Source: Eumeta japonica (Eukaryota; Arthropoda; Insecta; Lepidoptera; Psychidae). From it: a DNA stretch of 64,000 bases. A program made the translations under genes and the position numbers. The stretch spans positions 1 to 64,000 of the forward strand of contig BGZK01000219.1 in assembly GCA_005406025.1 (NCBI GenBank), written 5' to 3'. Every line of letters starts with the position of its first letter. The first letter of the stretch is position 1. The notes beneath the pieces were generated by a model, which was given only the letters and a program-made list of their open reading frames with translations, was not told where the DNA came from and searched no databases. Shown piece by piece: positions 33,064 through 45,409 of the stretch.

Positions 33064-34050
33064 AATGAATTTTGGGTTTTAGGTCAATTGCATGGGATTG
33101 TACTATTTGCTGATGACATTTCCTTATTTTTAAAGGTTAATAGAAAGAAATCAACTTTTGACATAGTAAACAATACTATCTCAGAAAGTGTTTAGTGATT
33201 TACTCTTAATAATCTTTTGCTCGATGAGACGAAAATAAAACTCATTAGTCTTCGTTGTATTGGTAAACGCAAATTTAGTAGTCAAGGACGAGATGCTGGA
33301 TATTGTGGACACGGCCCTATTTCTTGGTCTCACTTTAGAGGCTAAGTTCAGTGGAAATACCATATAACGAAATTGGCGAAAGAGCTTAGTACTGCAGCAT
33401 ATGTATGTAATCAAAAGAATTCGGCGGCTTACAAATGAAATGCATCGCGAGATTTGTCTATTTTAGTTATTTTCATGGTATCATGACTTATAAAATTTTA
33501 TTATTTTTGTACTGTAGAAGCGGGATATTCGTGCCATTTACAACTTAAGACCAACAGCATCACACAGAGAAAAATTTAAAGAAATTAATATTTTAACTAT
33601 ACCGTCACAGTACATTATAAGAAAACCTAGTACATGTCAAGAAAAATTCAAATCATTCCAAAAAATGGGCTCATTCATAATAATATCGACACTAGAGATA
33701 AAAATGACCTTGCTACCCATAAAACCAGGCTTTGGAAAGTTAATGAACTATTTAAAGGGCAATGTGAGTGTTTTTATAATAAGGTCTCAATTGAAATTCA
33801 AAATTTACCATTTCAGGAATTTAAAACTTCAATTTAAAAAAAATTATATCGTAAAGGTTCTGAATATATAAACGAAAAAAATCTCGAGATTAAGTATTAG
33901 GTTACTGGATTGTTTTATGTAATTTTCAGATGTTATATTAGTTTTATTGATTACTCAGTTCTGTACTTTAATGTAAAAAAGAGTAAACCTTGAATTTATT
34001 GCCCATTCTTCTCAGAGTGAATCGGCATTTGGAATGAGCGGCAATATTAA
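33064..34050 (+). pseudogene. Second copy of the same LINE, degraded
   Basis: The plus strand contains GIVLFADDISLFLKVNRK (about 33,098-33,150; palm Asps kept), TALFLGLTLEAKF-like and RAIYNLRPTAS-like blocks in shifting frames, and a C-terminal region with IEIQNLPFQEFKTSI (about 33,790-33,835). The 3' end near 34,050 retains a TTATTGCCCATTCTTCTC block that the 31.4-kb copy has lost. Many stops; not functional. It is oriented opposite to the 31.4-kb copy, making an inverted pair about 0.66 kb apart. Confidence 0.75.
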
Positions 34051-35454
34051 TGCCAAAATAATACAACAATAATTTATTTCAAGTTTCATTCTACTGTCTA
34101 CAAAAGAAAGATTTGATTTTTATTTTGACGCGCAACTGGTGGTCAATGTCGTAATACAAATTTATTGTCAAAGGTTTAATCATGAAGACAATTGAAAATT
34201 ATCTGATGTGACAATTTATGTATGAAACAAAAATGTTAAACATAAACATTAATTCCGTATTCTCAATTTCCAAACTGTAACAATTGTCATTTCGCTTTCA
34301 TGTGACGTGCAATGGGTGCACCCTAGTACACATTACTGATTGTCATACGTTAAATTTAAATCAACATGATGAGTAAAATCTTATTTTAATGAAAACATAA
34401 CTAATAGTCGACCCACAGCTGAAACATATCCCGCCACAATCTTTTTATTCCAGATAGAGAAACCTTAATCTCCACAATTTCCATTTTAAATAGCATTATT
34501 ACAAATATTATCATACCTATTAACAATTTTAAATAGGTCTATTTTTATTCTATCAATTTTAAAAATGCCATTACTAGTTGGCATGGTAGATCTTGTTTTA
34601 CCTTTTCTGTTAAGTAGCGTACCTGTATAGTGGACGACCGCATTTTTACTTAAATAGAAATATAATCAATTCCTTCATCTTTTACATCGATCGTCTTTCT
34701 CCTTGATCTCACCTCAGAATATGCTCAGTTGCAAATACGCGGCTTTGCTTGCATGGACCAAATTTTTTGTACTTATTCCGATTATGGCATTTGAGTGGTT
34801 TTCTTTATAGTTATTTTTTAAACACCTATATCTTCTGATATAATATTATGCAATAAAACGCCATTTTCAGAATGCAATCTTTCTTTCTGATAAATTTCAT
34901 CAACTGGGGCATTGCTCTAGTCATGGAAAACTAATAAACAGGCAGAAACCAGATACACTATTTATTGTTTGAAATTTACCCGCAGTTCATCTATCTTAAA
35001 CAGGTTTATATTAATAGTAGCCTTCGCGTCGCAGCTCCCATAATTGTTCCCACATCGCCTATAATGTGCCTCCAATTACAACTTCGCTCCTGTTTGTTCA
35101 ATTCTAATTTTGTTTTTAAATAAAGTAAACAATAACTGTTGTGAATAATTCCTCTAAGACCCTGAACGACCAGGTGAATTAATAAAAAGTATCAGCTAAA
35201 CCGGTTAAATTCCAATGTTTTTTTATAATTTTCATTAAACTCTTACCCATGGAACTGTTAAACTATGAATAATGTAGGCTATATCCTTTTTCTTGGATTA
35301 TAGCCGTATTATGGTACTTGGATCGAAAACCGGCTCGACCGATGCAATGTCACACTTGATACTATACCACACATAAAATAAATGCATGAAGTAACGATTT
35401 ACACTGTTCTTTTTCGTTTAGTGAGTGAGACTTCCGGTGATCTACTTTTACTCT

Positions 35455-35640
35455 ATCACTCTACAATCTCCTTACTCTCTCCTCTCTCCGTCATTCCACT
35501 CCTTCCTCTATCAGATGTCCTATTCCTATTCAAGAGACCTGCAACGCATTGATGAGTCGTCCGAAGTCGCGAGTGTCCATGGGTAGCAGTGACCAGCTAT
35601 ACTCTAATGGCTTGCATGCTCATTTGCCCCTTGATAATTC
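35455..35640 (-). repeat. Moth repeat 'CACCGCCCATGGACACT', copy 3
   Basis: Minus-strand order is GCAAGCCATTAGAGTATAGC TGGTCACTGCTACCCATGGA CACTCGCGAC, then ATGCGTTGCAGGTCTCTTGA, and a GAGAGG/GGAGAGAG tail, matching the other copies. Confidence 0.7.
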
Positions 35641-35689
35641 AATAAAAAAGGCTACATCTTTTCCTTGGAATAAACTATCTCCTTACTAA

Positions 35690-36060
35690 ATTTCATTGAA
35701 AGCGGTCAAATTATAAAGGTGCTTATAAATTTTAGAAAACACAAACAGACAAGTGAGTGTTTACTTAAAACACTCACTCAATACGAAAAAGATGTGCAAA
35801 TTTTAAAAAAATTAATCAAACTATAAGGGTTCTTAGTAATTGTCATGGAACCCTAAAATATATATTCTGTATATTTCACTGGCTACCAGCTATTTCTATA
35901 CTATATTTTTTTGAAAGGGATTAAACTATAAGAGTTCTTAGTGATTTTCACACAACCCAAAAAAATTATCGTATATACTGTTATTAGCTTTCAACTATCT
36001 TATATTACATTTTATTGAAATCGGTTAAACTTTGTGGGTTCTTAGTAATCAATCTCTAGG
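35690..36060 (+). repeat. Diverged tandem repeat, unit about 105-115 bp
   Basis: Segments of the form GAAA..GGTTAAACTATAAGGGTTCTTAGTAAT recur near 35,700, 35,815, 35,925 and 36,020, each followed by an 'AACCC(T)AAAA' block. The array ends near GCTCACGGCTTCGTCCG (36,113), a frequent moth-repeat motif. About 3.5 degraded units. Confidence 0.6.
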
Positions 36061-37734
36061 ATCCCTAGAAAAGAATCAAACCTTTGATAGTTTAATTGTA
36101 AATAACTTTCGCTCACGGCTTCGTCCGTATGGATATAGAATGAATTACATATAAAGTAGTTGAGTCTCATGATCTCGATCCGGCTCCTCATGCTCAATTT
36201 CGTTTTGCTCTATATCCTAGTTCGTAGTTATATTATATACCTATTTATATATTACAGTAGTAATAATTTTAAGGGTTTTTCAATTTTCATACTAGAACCT
36301 TAAATATTTCCGAAATAAAATACTCTACATATAGCCCGTAAGTTCTTTTACTTACCGGTGAAAGCCATCGTGATCAGTTTAGCTGTTCCAAAGATACCTC
36401 GGAGAAACAGAGATCATACAGATAGAAATTTATTTTTACCTTACAAACCTTGCCCTGATGATTATGAACACAACAAAAAAAATGAGCCAAGCCAAGCCAA
36501 GCTGTTCTTTATTTAATTAAAACAGCAATTTATTTATTATATATGTTACAAGATTGCTTAAATTTACTGTGCTCGTTTTAGATTTACTACTACAAGTGTA
36601 TTTAAAATAAAACGTTGAATCTTAACTCCGCCCACAGGGAGGCAATTTTTTGGACCATGTGGAAATCGTCACATGAGATAATTATGAAATGTAAAATTCC
36701 CATATCCAAAATGACAATAAATGTCAAGTGCTGGTTTTGTATTTGGTGATATTCATGAAGTGGTATTATAAATTTAATTTATGCAAGTAAGATAAACACT
36801 TCTTGGTGCAGATCATCAGGATTTGGTTCGCGTCTTGTGCCTCGCAGACGAGCGTGTTACTCGTTGGCCATCTGCTACAGGATATTAAAGCGTGTCAGAT
36901 ATTTCGATATATCGTTTCCAACATAATTGACCTGACAACAACACTGCGTAGTCATATATGAAATAGGTCTTTCATGTGTGAAACTATTAAATAATCAAGG
37001 TGTGATAGCTGATGGCTGGGTACACCCAATTTAGGTCAGAGAAAAGTAGAATCTGGGACTCTTAATAGGCGAATTTCAATCGTAAGCTACGAAAAACTTT
37101 AACACTAGTAGATATTCTATTTAGTTTTTTTTTTACAACGAGACTCGAAAATTATCTCAATTGTCATTTTCGATTAAATAGATTCTTTCTGCCCATTCAG
37201 CGGTTCAGAATCTTGTACGTACGGTCGTTTGTAAACTCTTACTCCTATCTATAAGATCTACTTTAGTACACCATTTAATCATTCATTATTTTTTTCCTCA
37301 TTAAATAATTCAGTTCTACGTAATGAAAGAATTCTATTTAGGGTGCTGAATGTTATAAGTTTCATTAATATGATATTGTATTTCCAAACTTAAATCAAAG
37401 TAATTAACTAATGCCTTCAAGTGTAGTGTGACGAACTGTAATAATATGCTGCATGTAACATAAGAAGCATTCATAGTTCATTAAACTCGTTCAAAATGTT
37501 TGCGTGATTTTCTAAAAAGAAAAATAAATGAATGTGTACTATTTCGGTTCTAGTGATTATAATCAAACAAAGAATGAAAAAATGAAGAAGAATCATATAA
37601 TAAGGTATTAAGGCATAATATAAATTACAAGAAACACATTGCTAATTAACGAAAACACCAACAAATGAACAGAATATCATATATTTACTTTCGTACACAT
37701 ATAAAATAACATCATTGCGACTGTACCTTACCTA

Positions 37735-37970
37735 CCGTAGATCCCGGGTGGGCGCACGTGTAACAGAAAAGTTAAATAAAACTCCCACGCGCCCGCGCCC
37801 AAGACGGGATCATTAGGTATCAAGGGGGATCAAAACGGGGCCCGGTCCGGCGAAAATAGAGCTCGATTCGAAATTTCTACTCTATTGTTTGCCCGACATC
37901 AACGTCCGCCGGGATGATGCTGTACCTCCAGTACAATTATACGCCGCGAGGTGGGATTAAGTCATAATTT
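37735..37970. other. GC-rich island, candidate regulatory element
   Basis: A sharp local rise in G+C with ATCCCGGGTGGGCGCACGTG, CGCGCCCGCGCCC, GGGGCCCGGTCCGGCG and CGTCCGCCGGGATGATG. No open frame or splice pattern. Could be a conserved cis-regulatory block. Confidence 0.35.
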
Positions 37971-38289
37971 GTATGAGAATTCTGTGTTTAAGCCGTCGTC
38001 TCAAATGTGGGCAATACTCAAAAGACTGTTCCGGCAGAAGGGAAATTCAAATAATTAATAACGGATTTGTAGGTTGGGATAAAAGGTTTTTCGTATTTTT
38101 TTGCAAGATATTTCAGCATAGTCTGTGGAACCTTGCCTTCCTGCTTTTGATCATGATATTTTTCGCACGTTGTTGTTGCAAGTAATCATAATTTTTCATC
38201 ACTATTTATTCAAAAATAGTTCGGTTTCATTACGTTTCAATAGACGATCGCAAATGAGTACACTATTTGTTAGATTTCTTTAAGTGTCG

Positions 38290-38617
38290 TGTCGGACCCA
38301 AGTATTGAGCTCTCTGTGCATCCAGTTTTTTTTTAATAGGTCAAAACTGTTTTTTGATCAATCCGCAGCGCTTCAGCTATATAAGAGCTAATATGTCGAT
38401 CTTGCTTTACTTTTTCCAAAATGGCATCCACTTTATCCGTAACAGGTAACAAGTAACGTAACAGGTAACAAGGTTCATCTTTGACATCAAAATTACCGGA
38501 GCTACTTTTTTGCTACTCTTATCGACACTGCATTAGGTTCTTAAATTTTAGATTTTTTTTTGCAGCTTTATAACAAAACTTCAAAATACATCGAATTTCT
38601 ATGTTGGATTCGCTCAT
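38290..38617 (-). pseudogene. mariner transposase, N-terminal fragment
   Basis: The minus strand starts MSESNIEIRCILKFCYKAAKK at 38,617 and, in later frames, reads DKVDAILEKVKQDRHISSY then IAEALRIDQKTVLT, a helix-turn-helix pattern typical of mariner transposase N-termini, then a weak match to the LDTWVPH region near 38,300. A deletion joins the two halves and a short direct duplication (GTAACAGGTAACAAG, 38,439-38,471) is present. The catalytic domain is missing. Confidence 0.7.
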
Positions 38618-38975
38618 TTTTATGGACAGTAAAAAAATAAGATAATGGCGAGATACCGTTTTTACTTTTTATTTTTCTTTTTCAAAATGTCATTTATTAA
38701 TGATATCAAAACTAGCCAGATACAAAGAGCACAACCAAAAAGATTTTACTGCAACTTTTTACTAATAACGAAAAACTTTTACCCCTACCTAATACATGTA
38801 TATTTTTCTATAGAGAATAAGAATGAATTGTATTTCTTCATTTATTAAAAATATTTTTGTCTTTCCGCTGTGAAAATTGAAAAGTTTTCATATAATTGGA
38901 GTAACTGTTTTCATTCTATTTTTCGGAAATCGAGTTCTCACCAGATTTTAGTGTTTTCGAAATCTACGTTGAAGC

Positions 38976-39014
38976 AGCACGCACTAAATAGAAGGAAACT
39001 ATTTAGTGCGTGCT
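38976..39014. repeat. Perfect 16-bp hairpin
   Basis: AGCACGCACTAAATAG (38,976-38,991) and its exact inverse (38,999-39,014) flank a 7-nt loop. A TGCATGCATGCATG run follows at about 39,028-39,046. Confidence 0.85.
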
Positions 39015-40186
39015 TGCGTGCGTATGTGCATGCATGCATGCGTGCATATGCAAATTTGCGTGTAAACCTTTCCTTTACCTCTCTTGCGTGTAAACTTTTG
39101 AATAGATTAATCGAGGAAATCGTAATTTACAACATTCAAAAGAGATTTATTCAACTTCGACATTAAGCAGTTGTTTGTGAGAAAGTATATAGGTGTATAG
39201 GTATCTGTCATATCTTTATAATACTAAACTCACCGCATGTAAGTATACATGTAGGTATATATGTATACATAGGTGTATCTATGTACAGCAGTGAATAGCA
39301 GTTGCTGGTGAATAGCTATACGCGAAAAATTTGTGTATAAAGTGTTTTATACACAAATAAACAAAGTTGTGAATAAACAAAGTGCATTTATTAATGAATA
39401 AAGTGATGAAAAACTTAAATTAATATCAAAGAAAAAAAATACTGCACAAATAAATAAATAATTACAATTGCATAAGTTGATAACAAAATGCTATACAATA
39501 GCTTTACCGCGGCAGTCCCCGAGTGCCACACGTTTAATTTTTTTTTTGATGTGTTTTGTAAGCTGCTCTATTGATAAGTTTCTAAGTCAGTTGTTCTTGA
39601 TAGATTAAAAAAACGAAGTTAGTTGTTGCTAAATTTATGAAAGTAGGTAGATTTGTTCAAGAGATATTTTTGAAAATGTTTTTTATTGGAAAATAATGTT
39701 GAAGAAAACTTATATGAATAAATAATATTTTTAAACTATTCCGCAATAAATTTTAAAATATAAGCAACTGTTCTCTTTAAAAAACAAAATTGATCGTCGT
39801 AAACTGCATCAAAATCAATTGGTTTGTTCAAGAAATATCATCAATGAAAAATTAGCAAAAAATATTTTTTTTTCAAAATGTCTTTTGAAGTCATAGTTGG
39901 ATGTTTGGCATCAGTCAACTTTTTGGCTTAAATAAATTTTGGGCTTTGGTTGTGTCGTGGACACGGCCAAGTATTTTACGCGATTACGTGTACGTAATGG
40001 ATAATACTATCTTTAAGTGAAGAATATTTGGATTTAGTGTAATTATAAACGTAGTAGTGAAACACGCACTAGCTGTTGCTAAATGTGTCTTCAATAATCG
40101 GTGTTCGCGTATAATCCAAGCCATCACATCATCCATTTGCACAGCCATCAGTCGCTTGAGTCGCAGGTGTACTGGCGCCGTCGTGA

Positions 40187-40222
40187 TCTGCTCTGACGCC
40201 TTCACTCTTTTATATCCCCAAA
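40187..40222 (-). promoter_or_regulatory. Candidate TATA promoter
   Basis: GGGGATATAAAAGAGTG on the minus strand (about 40,206-40,222) is followed by AGGCGTCAGAGCAGATCACG in the expected start region. Downstream, ATG near 40,145 opens a frame (MAVQMDDVMAWIIREHRLLK). No following exon was identified. Confidence 0.3.
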
Positions 40223-41230
40223 AGTCATATAGTGTTTTTGGGTATTCCTAGATTTTTCTTAAGAAGTCTTTTCCAACCGTATACGATCTCTGTTTTAATT
40301 TGAATTCATCACTATTATAGGTCGATATTTTATTGTTTATTTCAATCTTTTATTTAACTCTATATTTATTTCTTATAACATATTATCACTAATATAATAT
40401 GTACGTAATCGACAGATTTTGACAAGAGGTGACGATTGAAACTCAAACGATAATCGTAACTTTCCCGAGTCAAAATTTATACTAAAAAGAAATTTTGTGA
40501 CACAGCAGCTAAACGACCTCAAAAAATCAATTTTCCCCGTCCGCTGCCCGCGATGCGATATTCCTCACTAAACGTAACAAATTATTTAATCCTTTAACTA
40601 TTGAGTGATGTAATGAAATTTTGCACGTAGATGATAGAGCTGCAACATTAAACTATATCACTTGATTTTTTTATCATCAATTCTCTGAATTTTCGCCCAA
40701 TACGGAAACAAATTTTAAGACGTTTTCAAAAACTGTGTTGAATGCCATAAAACAGATCAAAATCGAACAACGCTTTCGATAGATATCATAGTTTAATAGT
40801 TAATAGCATTTTTTAAATTCACCCAGATATTTCGAAGAGTTATTATATTCATTATAAAAATTATGTTTTTGAGCTTGTAGAGCTTGAAAAAGAACAAAAA
40901 TGAGATCTTTTAAGTTCAAACTCAACAATTTACGACTAAGGATATTTTTGAAAACTTTGAATTTGAAAGTAGGAAAAATTTTCAAAAATGGCCTAGAAAG
41001 TCAACTGTTTTTCGAATTTTTGATCTCGAAAAGCTTAAAGATAAATCTTTTAGCTTTTGAAACAATTATATTTTTGAAATCGAGGAGCTCAAAAACATAT
41101 CGATGATAGTGTGCAGGGTCAAGCGTTTAACAGATTTTTTATTGTATAAAATGACAAGTTTGATGACGTGTTTTCTGTATGAAGTAGAAAGAACGAATCA
41201 CTATTTGTATTTTAATATATGGGACTCTAT

Positions 41231-41366
41231 CGACGGGTTGCACCAAAAATAAAGACGTAATTCGAAAAAGTAATATTTAAAATTTGACAGATAATGTATG
41301 GACAATGTGTCGAATCATACGATTAACGTTTACGAATTACATTTTTAATTTTGACGCGACCCGTCG
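41231..41366. mobile_element. MITE-like inverted-repeat element, copy 1
   Basis: 136 bp bounded by CGACGGGTTGCACCAAAAAT and, inverted, CGACGGGTCGCGTCAAAATT, with TA next to both ends. The interior ACGTTTACGAATTACATTTT matches ACGTATACGAATTATGTATT of the element at 60,406-60,544, so the two are copies of one family. Non-coding. Confidence 0.65.
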
Positions 41367-42029
41367 TAAGTAATATTTAAGTAAGTATTTCTTAAATATA
41401 ATAAAATTCAGAGAACGATACAACGGCGTTACTACACGGCTGATGCAACATTCAACGACACAACGGTATGTCGCTTGTTGCCTTCTCTTTTCCACTTCAA
41501 TCGTCATACCAAAGCCTGCGTTTAAAAGTTTCACTTCAGAAATAACCATAAAAACGGGTAAAACTTAGAAATGAACTTTAGTAATTTTCCTTATATGCTT
41601 TGCTTATGCTGTTTATCAGGTCACTACTGAAGCAACTGGAATATACAGGGGCATAATCTTTATCTTCATATTAAAAAAAATAAAGGGTTTTGAAGTTAAA
41701 CCTTCTACCCCAGTGTGGCTTGGGGCTGCTGACGGCCGTTGTAATTGCTTTGACACAGTCCGGCCTCAACGAGTAAACGTGCCCTCCGAGTCACGAAGTT
41801 GAGAATTTATTGATACCTTCTGGTTTAAATGCAACAATTTTAACTACATAGCCTATATAACTCAGTTGTGTTTTTGGGTGCAATTTGTGCAATTTTAGGT
41901 GCAACACCTGTCCGTCTAAAGATTTAGAAACAAAAGATTGTAGGAGATGGCGTCATTAAAACCTTAAATAACAAATACGTGTACTAATGGCGCAATGTGT
42001 ATTAGTTAAGTTTTTTATAGCATTTTAAT

Positions 42030-42200
42030 TGACACGCGAGCATGCGAGTAACCAGAGAGCAGGTAATCACCACCGCCTATGGACACTCGCAATCACAGTG
42101 CGTTGTCTGCCTTTTAGGAGGGAATAGTATTAATGATGAGGAGGGGGGCAAAGTGGCGTGAAATGGGGATGAAGTTGTATAAAGCCCTAGTTGTATGGCG
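42030..42200 (+). repeat. Moth repeat 'CACCGCCCATGGACACT', copy 4
   Basis: Reads GCAGGTAATCACCACCGCCT ATGGACACTCGCAATCACAG TGCGTTGTCTGCCTTTTAGG AGGG, followed by a G-rich tail, in the shared order. The 67-residue frame starting at 42,133 is in the tail and is not a gene. Confidence 0.7.
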
Positions 42201-44924
42201 CGAAGTGGGGGCGAAGTTGTATGAAGTCACAGCGCTGAACAGAAATCTAACCTATAACCCCAAGTTAAGATGGCTACCATTACGGCCTAACTTGCCAGGC
42301 TTATTTGTGAACTGTGATGATATTAAATATAAATAAAAATTGGAACGAGTTGATAATGTTCATAAAAATTTGTCACCATTAATTCAAGATATAACTGTTG
42401 TTCCGAGCCTATGTGCGCCTACAGCATTGTCAATGTTAAGCTACACATGGTTTGATAGATTGTCAACTTAAGCCGACGTTTTAAACCATTTAAAAAAATA
42501 TATGAACCATTTTATACACATACGGTTATAGTTTATGCGAATGTTTACTTGCACAAAATGCATAAAATAGATTAAGTAAGTCAAACTAATACTAATTATA
42601 TTCAATACGAGTACTAATCAGCTGCTTCATCCGATATTTTTTTTATTTCTTTCTTATTTTTGATATTAACTTCAGCGTAACATGTTAACCCAAACATTTT
42701 AATGTTGAACATATTTTTTTTCTTAGCCCTCGGGAAACAAGTGAAACGAGGAAAATTGTTTTCCGGAACAGTGCACACATATAAAATTCATTATGTGCCG
42801 TCTATGGAGACGTTTTACATTAATATTTCATCTGCGAGAATTCGTTAGTTGCTTTGTAACAAAAAATGTTGTTGATCTGAAATTAATCACATACAAATAA
42901 GTGCTAGTTGAACTCATGTGAAAAGGGTTACGTACTACAAACCTACAACCTACGAGTTATCGGTGAAATTAAATACGAAATTCAAATGTGAAATGTCATA
43001 CTGATGAATGTATAGGATTTTTTGTAGTCTGTTAAATGTCAGTAAATATATGCCAATGTGTAGCATGAAAAATTGATCTTGATCCTACATTCGCATAATA
43101 ATTTTGTTCTTTTTTTCTATCCATAAGCTCAAGTTTGTCGCGCATACCATAGGCATATAAGGACTATTTGAAAGCAAATCTAGTGTAGGCGTTTAAAATA
43201 ATTTTGTTTATTATTGTTAACTATCATATATGTAGTGATAGCTTTTTTCAGAATTGCTTTTCGTAGTTTTACATACATATTGTAAGTACGCCACATTGTA
43301 ATGCGCATATTAACTTTAGCCAAAAAGAAAATTATAATCATTTTTACTCCATCGTTTTTATGGATGTTTATTATAGATATTTTTTTTATATCATGTCAAC
43401 AATCACATGCATTTCTTTGGTATATAATTTCTTAAATATTTCTTAAAGGATTAGAAAAATCCATTTTAGATTTGATTTTTGTGATTCCATTTTCTATAAT
43501 AACAATCTTATTCGCGATACCACCAACCAACAAGCATCACTTACTTTCCACTATAGTTCAAAATTTCGTATTTAAATATTTAATATAGTACATAATTTGA
43601 ATGTGTCTATGTAAAATGTACCAATTCGCACTGTATTCGCAATACGATCTATGGATTGATGATATTTATAATGAAATTCATGATCATGCACCAGCACTTA
43701 AGACTTTTGAACGCTCTCAAAGCTATTATAATATGACATTAGTCTTTATTGTATGTTATAAGAGTCTGCGTACTGATTGAAATATTCTCAATGTAATCCA
43801 AATTTAAAATATTTTTTTGTATCCTTCATAAAACTAGTCATATCCTTATAAAAAAATAATTAATAATTAACTATCAAAATTAATTTTTATACTGCATTTA
43901 ATAATACCAGGCCAAGATTTTATAGTTATCCGCTTTTTCCAGTTTCATCTTTCGTTAGCCAAAGCCTGTCAGTATCTTCACGACAATTTTTTCTTTCTCG
44001 TGGGAATCCAAAATTTTGCATTTTCTTTTCCCTTAAAGTTATATATTTATTTAGGATATATATTTGATGTGTCGTTTAAAATTTTGAAGTTTTGGGTGAT
44101 TGCACTTGGTTGTGGTTGATACACTTGATTTTACTTAACTTGATACAATTTTTTAATTATGCCCTCTCCCCCCCACTCTCTCCCAATGGGAAGATCGATT
44201 TACGCTATATGGCTGTGATTGTGTTGTCTAAATATTAATCCCGTAGATTCGAAAAACAATCGACTTATGTACAGACAGTACCAGAGGACGAAACGAAACT
44301 GTTAATTAACGACATAGTTGTTGTATATTTGATATAGTTATCTTTAAGAATTACAATATGAAGAACTCAATGAAAAAGCGATATAAATAGTAAAATGTAT
44401 AAGTAAACAAATAGTAAAATTCTAAATCATGCATTTAAATAACATGGTGTACAGAATATGTTCAATCTGCGTTATCTAGGTAATCAAAGTTTGCTAAATC
44501 CCAAGAGACGAAATGCGCTCAACTGGCTTACGAAACAAGGTAAAACAATAGTAAAGAAAAAAACGTTATTTGGACCAACAATTTTTGAAAATATCAATTA
44601 ATCCACGTCAATATTCATAGTATCTCAGGCATTCAATCATTGTATCGTAGGTGACTGACACGTGTTCCCAGATTAAAATAGCAACGATAGGAGCACAGAG
44701 TGGTCGTTATCCACATCAACTTTTTTTAATTATCATCTTGAAATTATTAATAATGCACCTTAGTTATTGTACGATCATGAAAAATTATACTACTTACAAC
44801 ATCAAGATAAAAAAAAAATATTGAACGTGATTTGCGGGAGGTGTGAATTGGTAGAAATCGTCATGTAACAAAAAAGTATTATGATCTCTCCATTCTTTTT
44901 TTGTAGTATAGTCGAGAAGTAAAC

Positions 44925-45100
44925 GAGGAGATGAGCCATTAGAAAGTAAATAAGCACCACCACCCATGGACACTCAACCATCAGTGCGTTGCTGACCTCT
45001 TAAAAGAGAATTGGATATTTTATGGAGTAGGATCGGGTTGATAGAAGGGGGAGAAGGGGAATGAGCTATTAGAACTCTCAGTCACTGGACGAAAAGCAAA
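44925..45100 (+). repeat. Moth repeat 'CACCGCCCATGGACACT', copy 5
   Basis: Reads AAGCACCACCACCCATGGAC ACTCAACC, AGTGCGTTGCTGACCTCTTA AAAG and a GGGAGAAGGGGAATGAG tail, collinear with copies 1, 3 and 4. Confidence 0.7.
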
Positions 45101-45390
45101 AGCAATGTAAGCTACTACATGACGTCTGTATTCTATCAGAGTGTGGTTATTCACCGGTCGAGCCAGCCTATTTTTGTGCTGTACCCAAATTGTCCACAGT
45201 ATGATTCTATCTCAGTATGGCGCGAATCTCAGAAACTCTTATACTTCATGTATCTCTTTCTAACACACGCTAGTTAATTAAACACACGTAAGACGATCCG
45301 CGCACCCGCGATACTGGGTATATATTTTTTATTTAGTATAATTTTTAATAATATTTTTTTTTATATTTAATTTTATTTTTAATTAATATT

Positions 45391-45409
45391 TTGCGAACCG
45401 GGTTCGCAA
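45391..45409. repeat. 19-bp palindrome
   Basis: TTGCGAACC and GGTTCGCAA around a single G, within very AT-rich DNA just outside the 3' end of the R1-like LINE. Confidence 0.85.

Larger units (their letters stand above)
34051..38289. other. Non-coding stretch with scattered repeats
   Basis: Holds an inverted copy of the 'CACCGCCCATGGACACT' repeat (35.46 kb), a diverged tandem array (35.69-36.06 kb) and a GC-rich island (37.74-37.97 kb), listed separately. No coding signal in the rest. Confidence 0.5.

Noticed and set aside
35690..36060. CRISPR-like regularly spaced repeats
   Set aside because: Units are diverged direct repeats without distinct spacers, in an insect genome; an ordinary tandem repeat.
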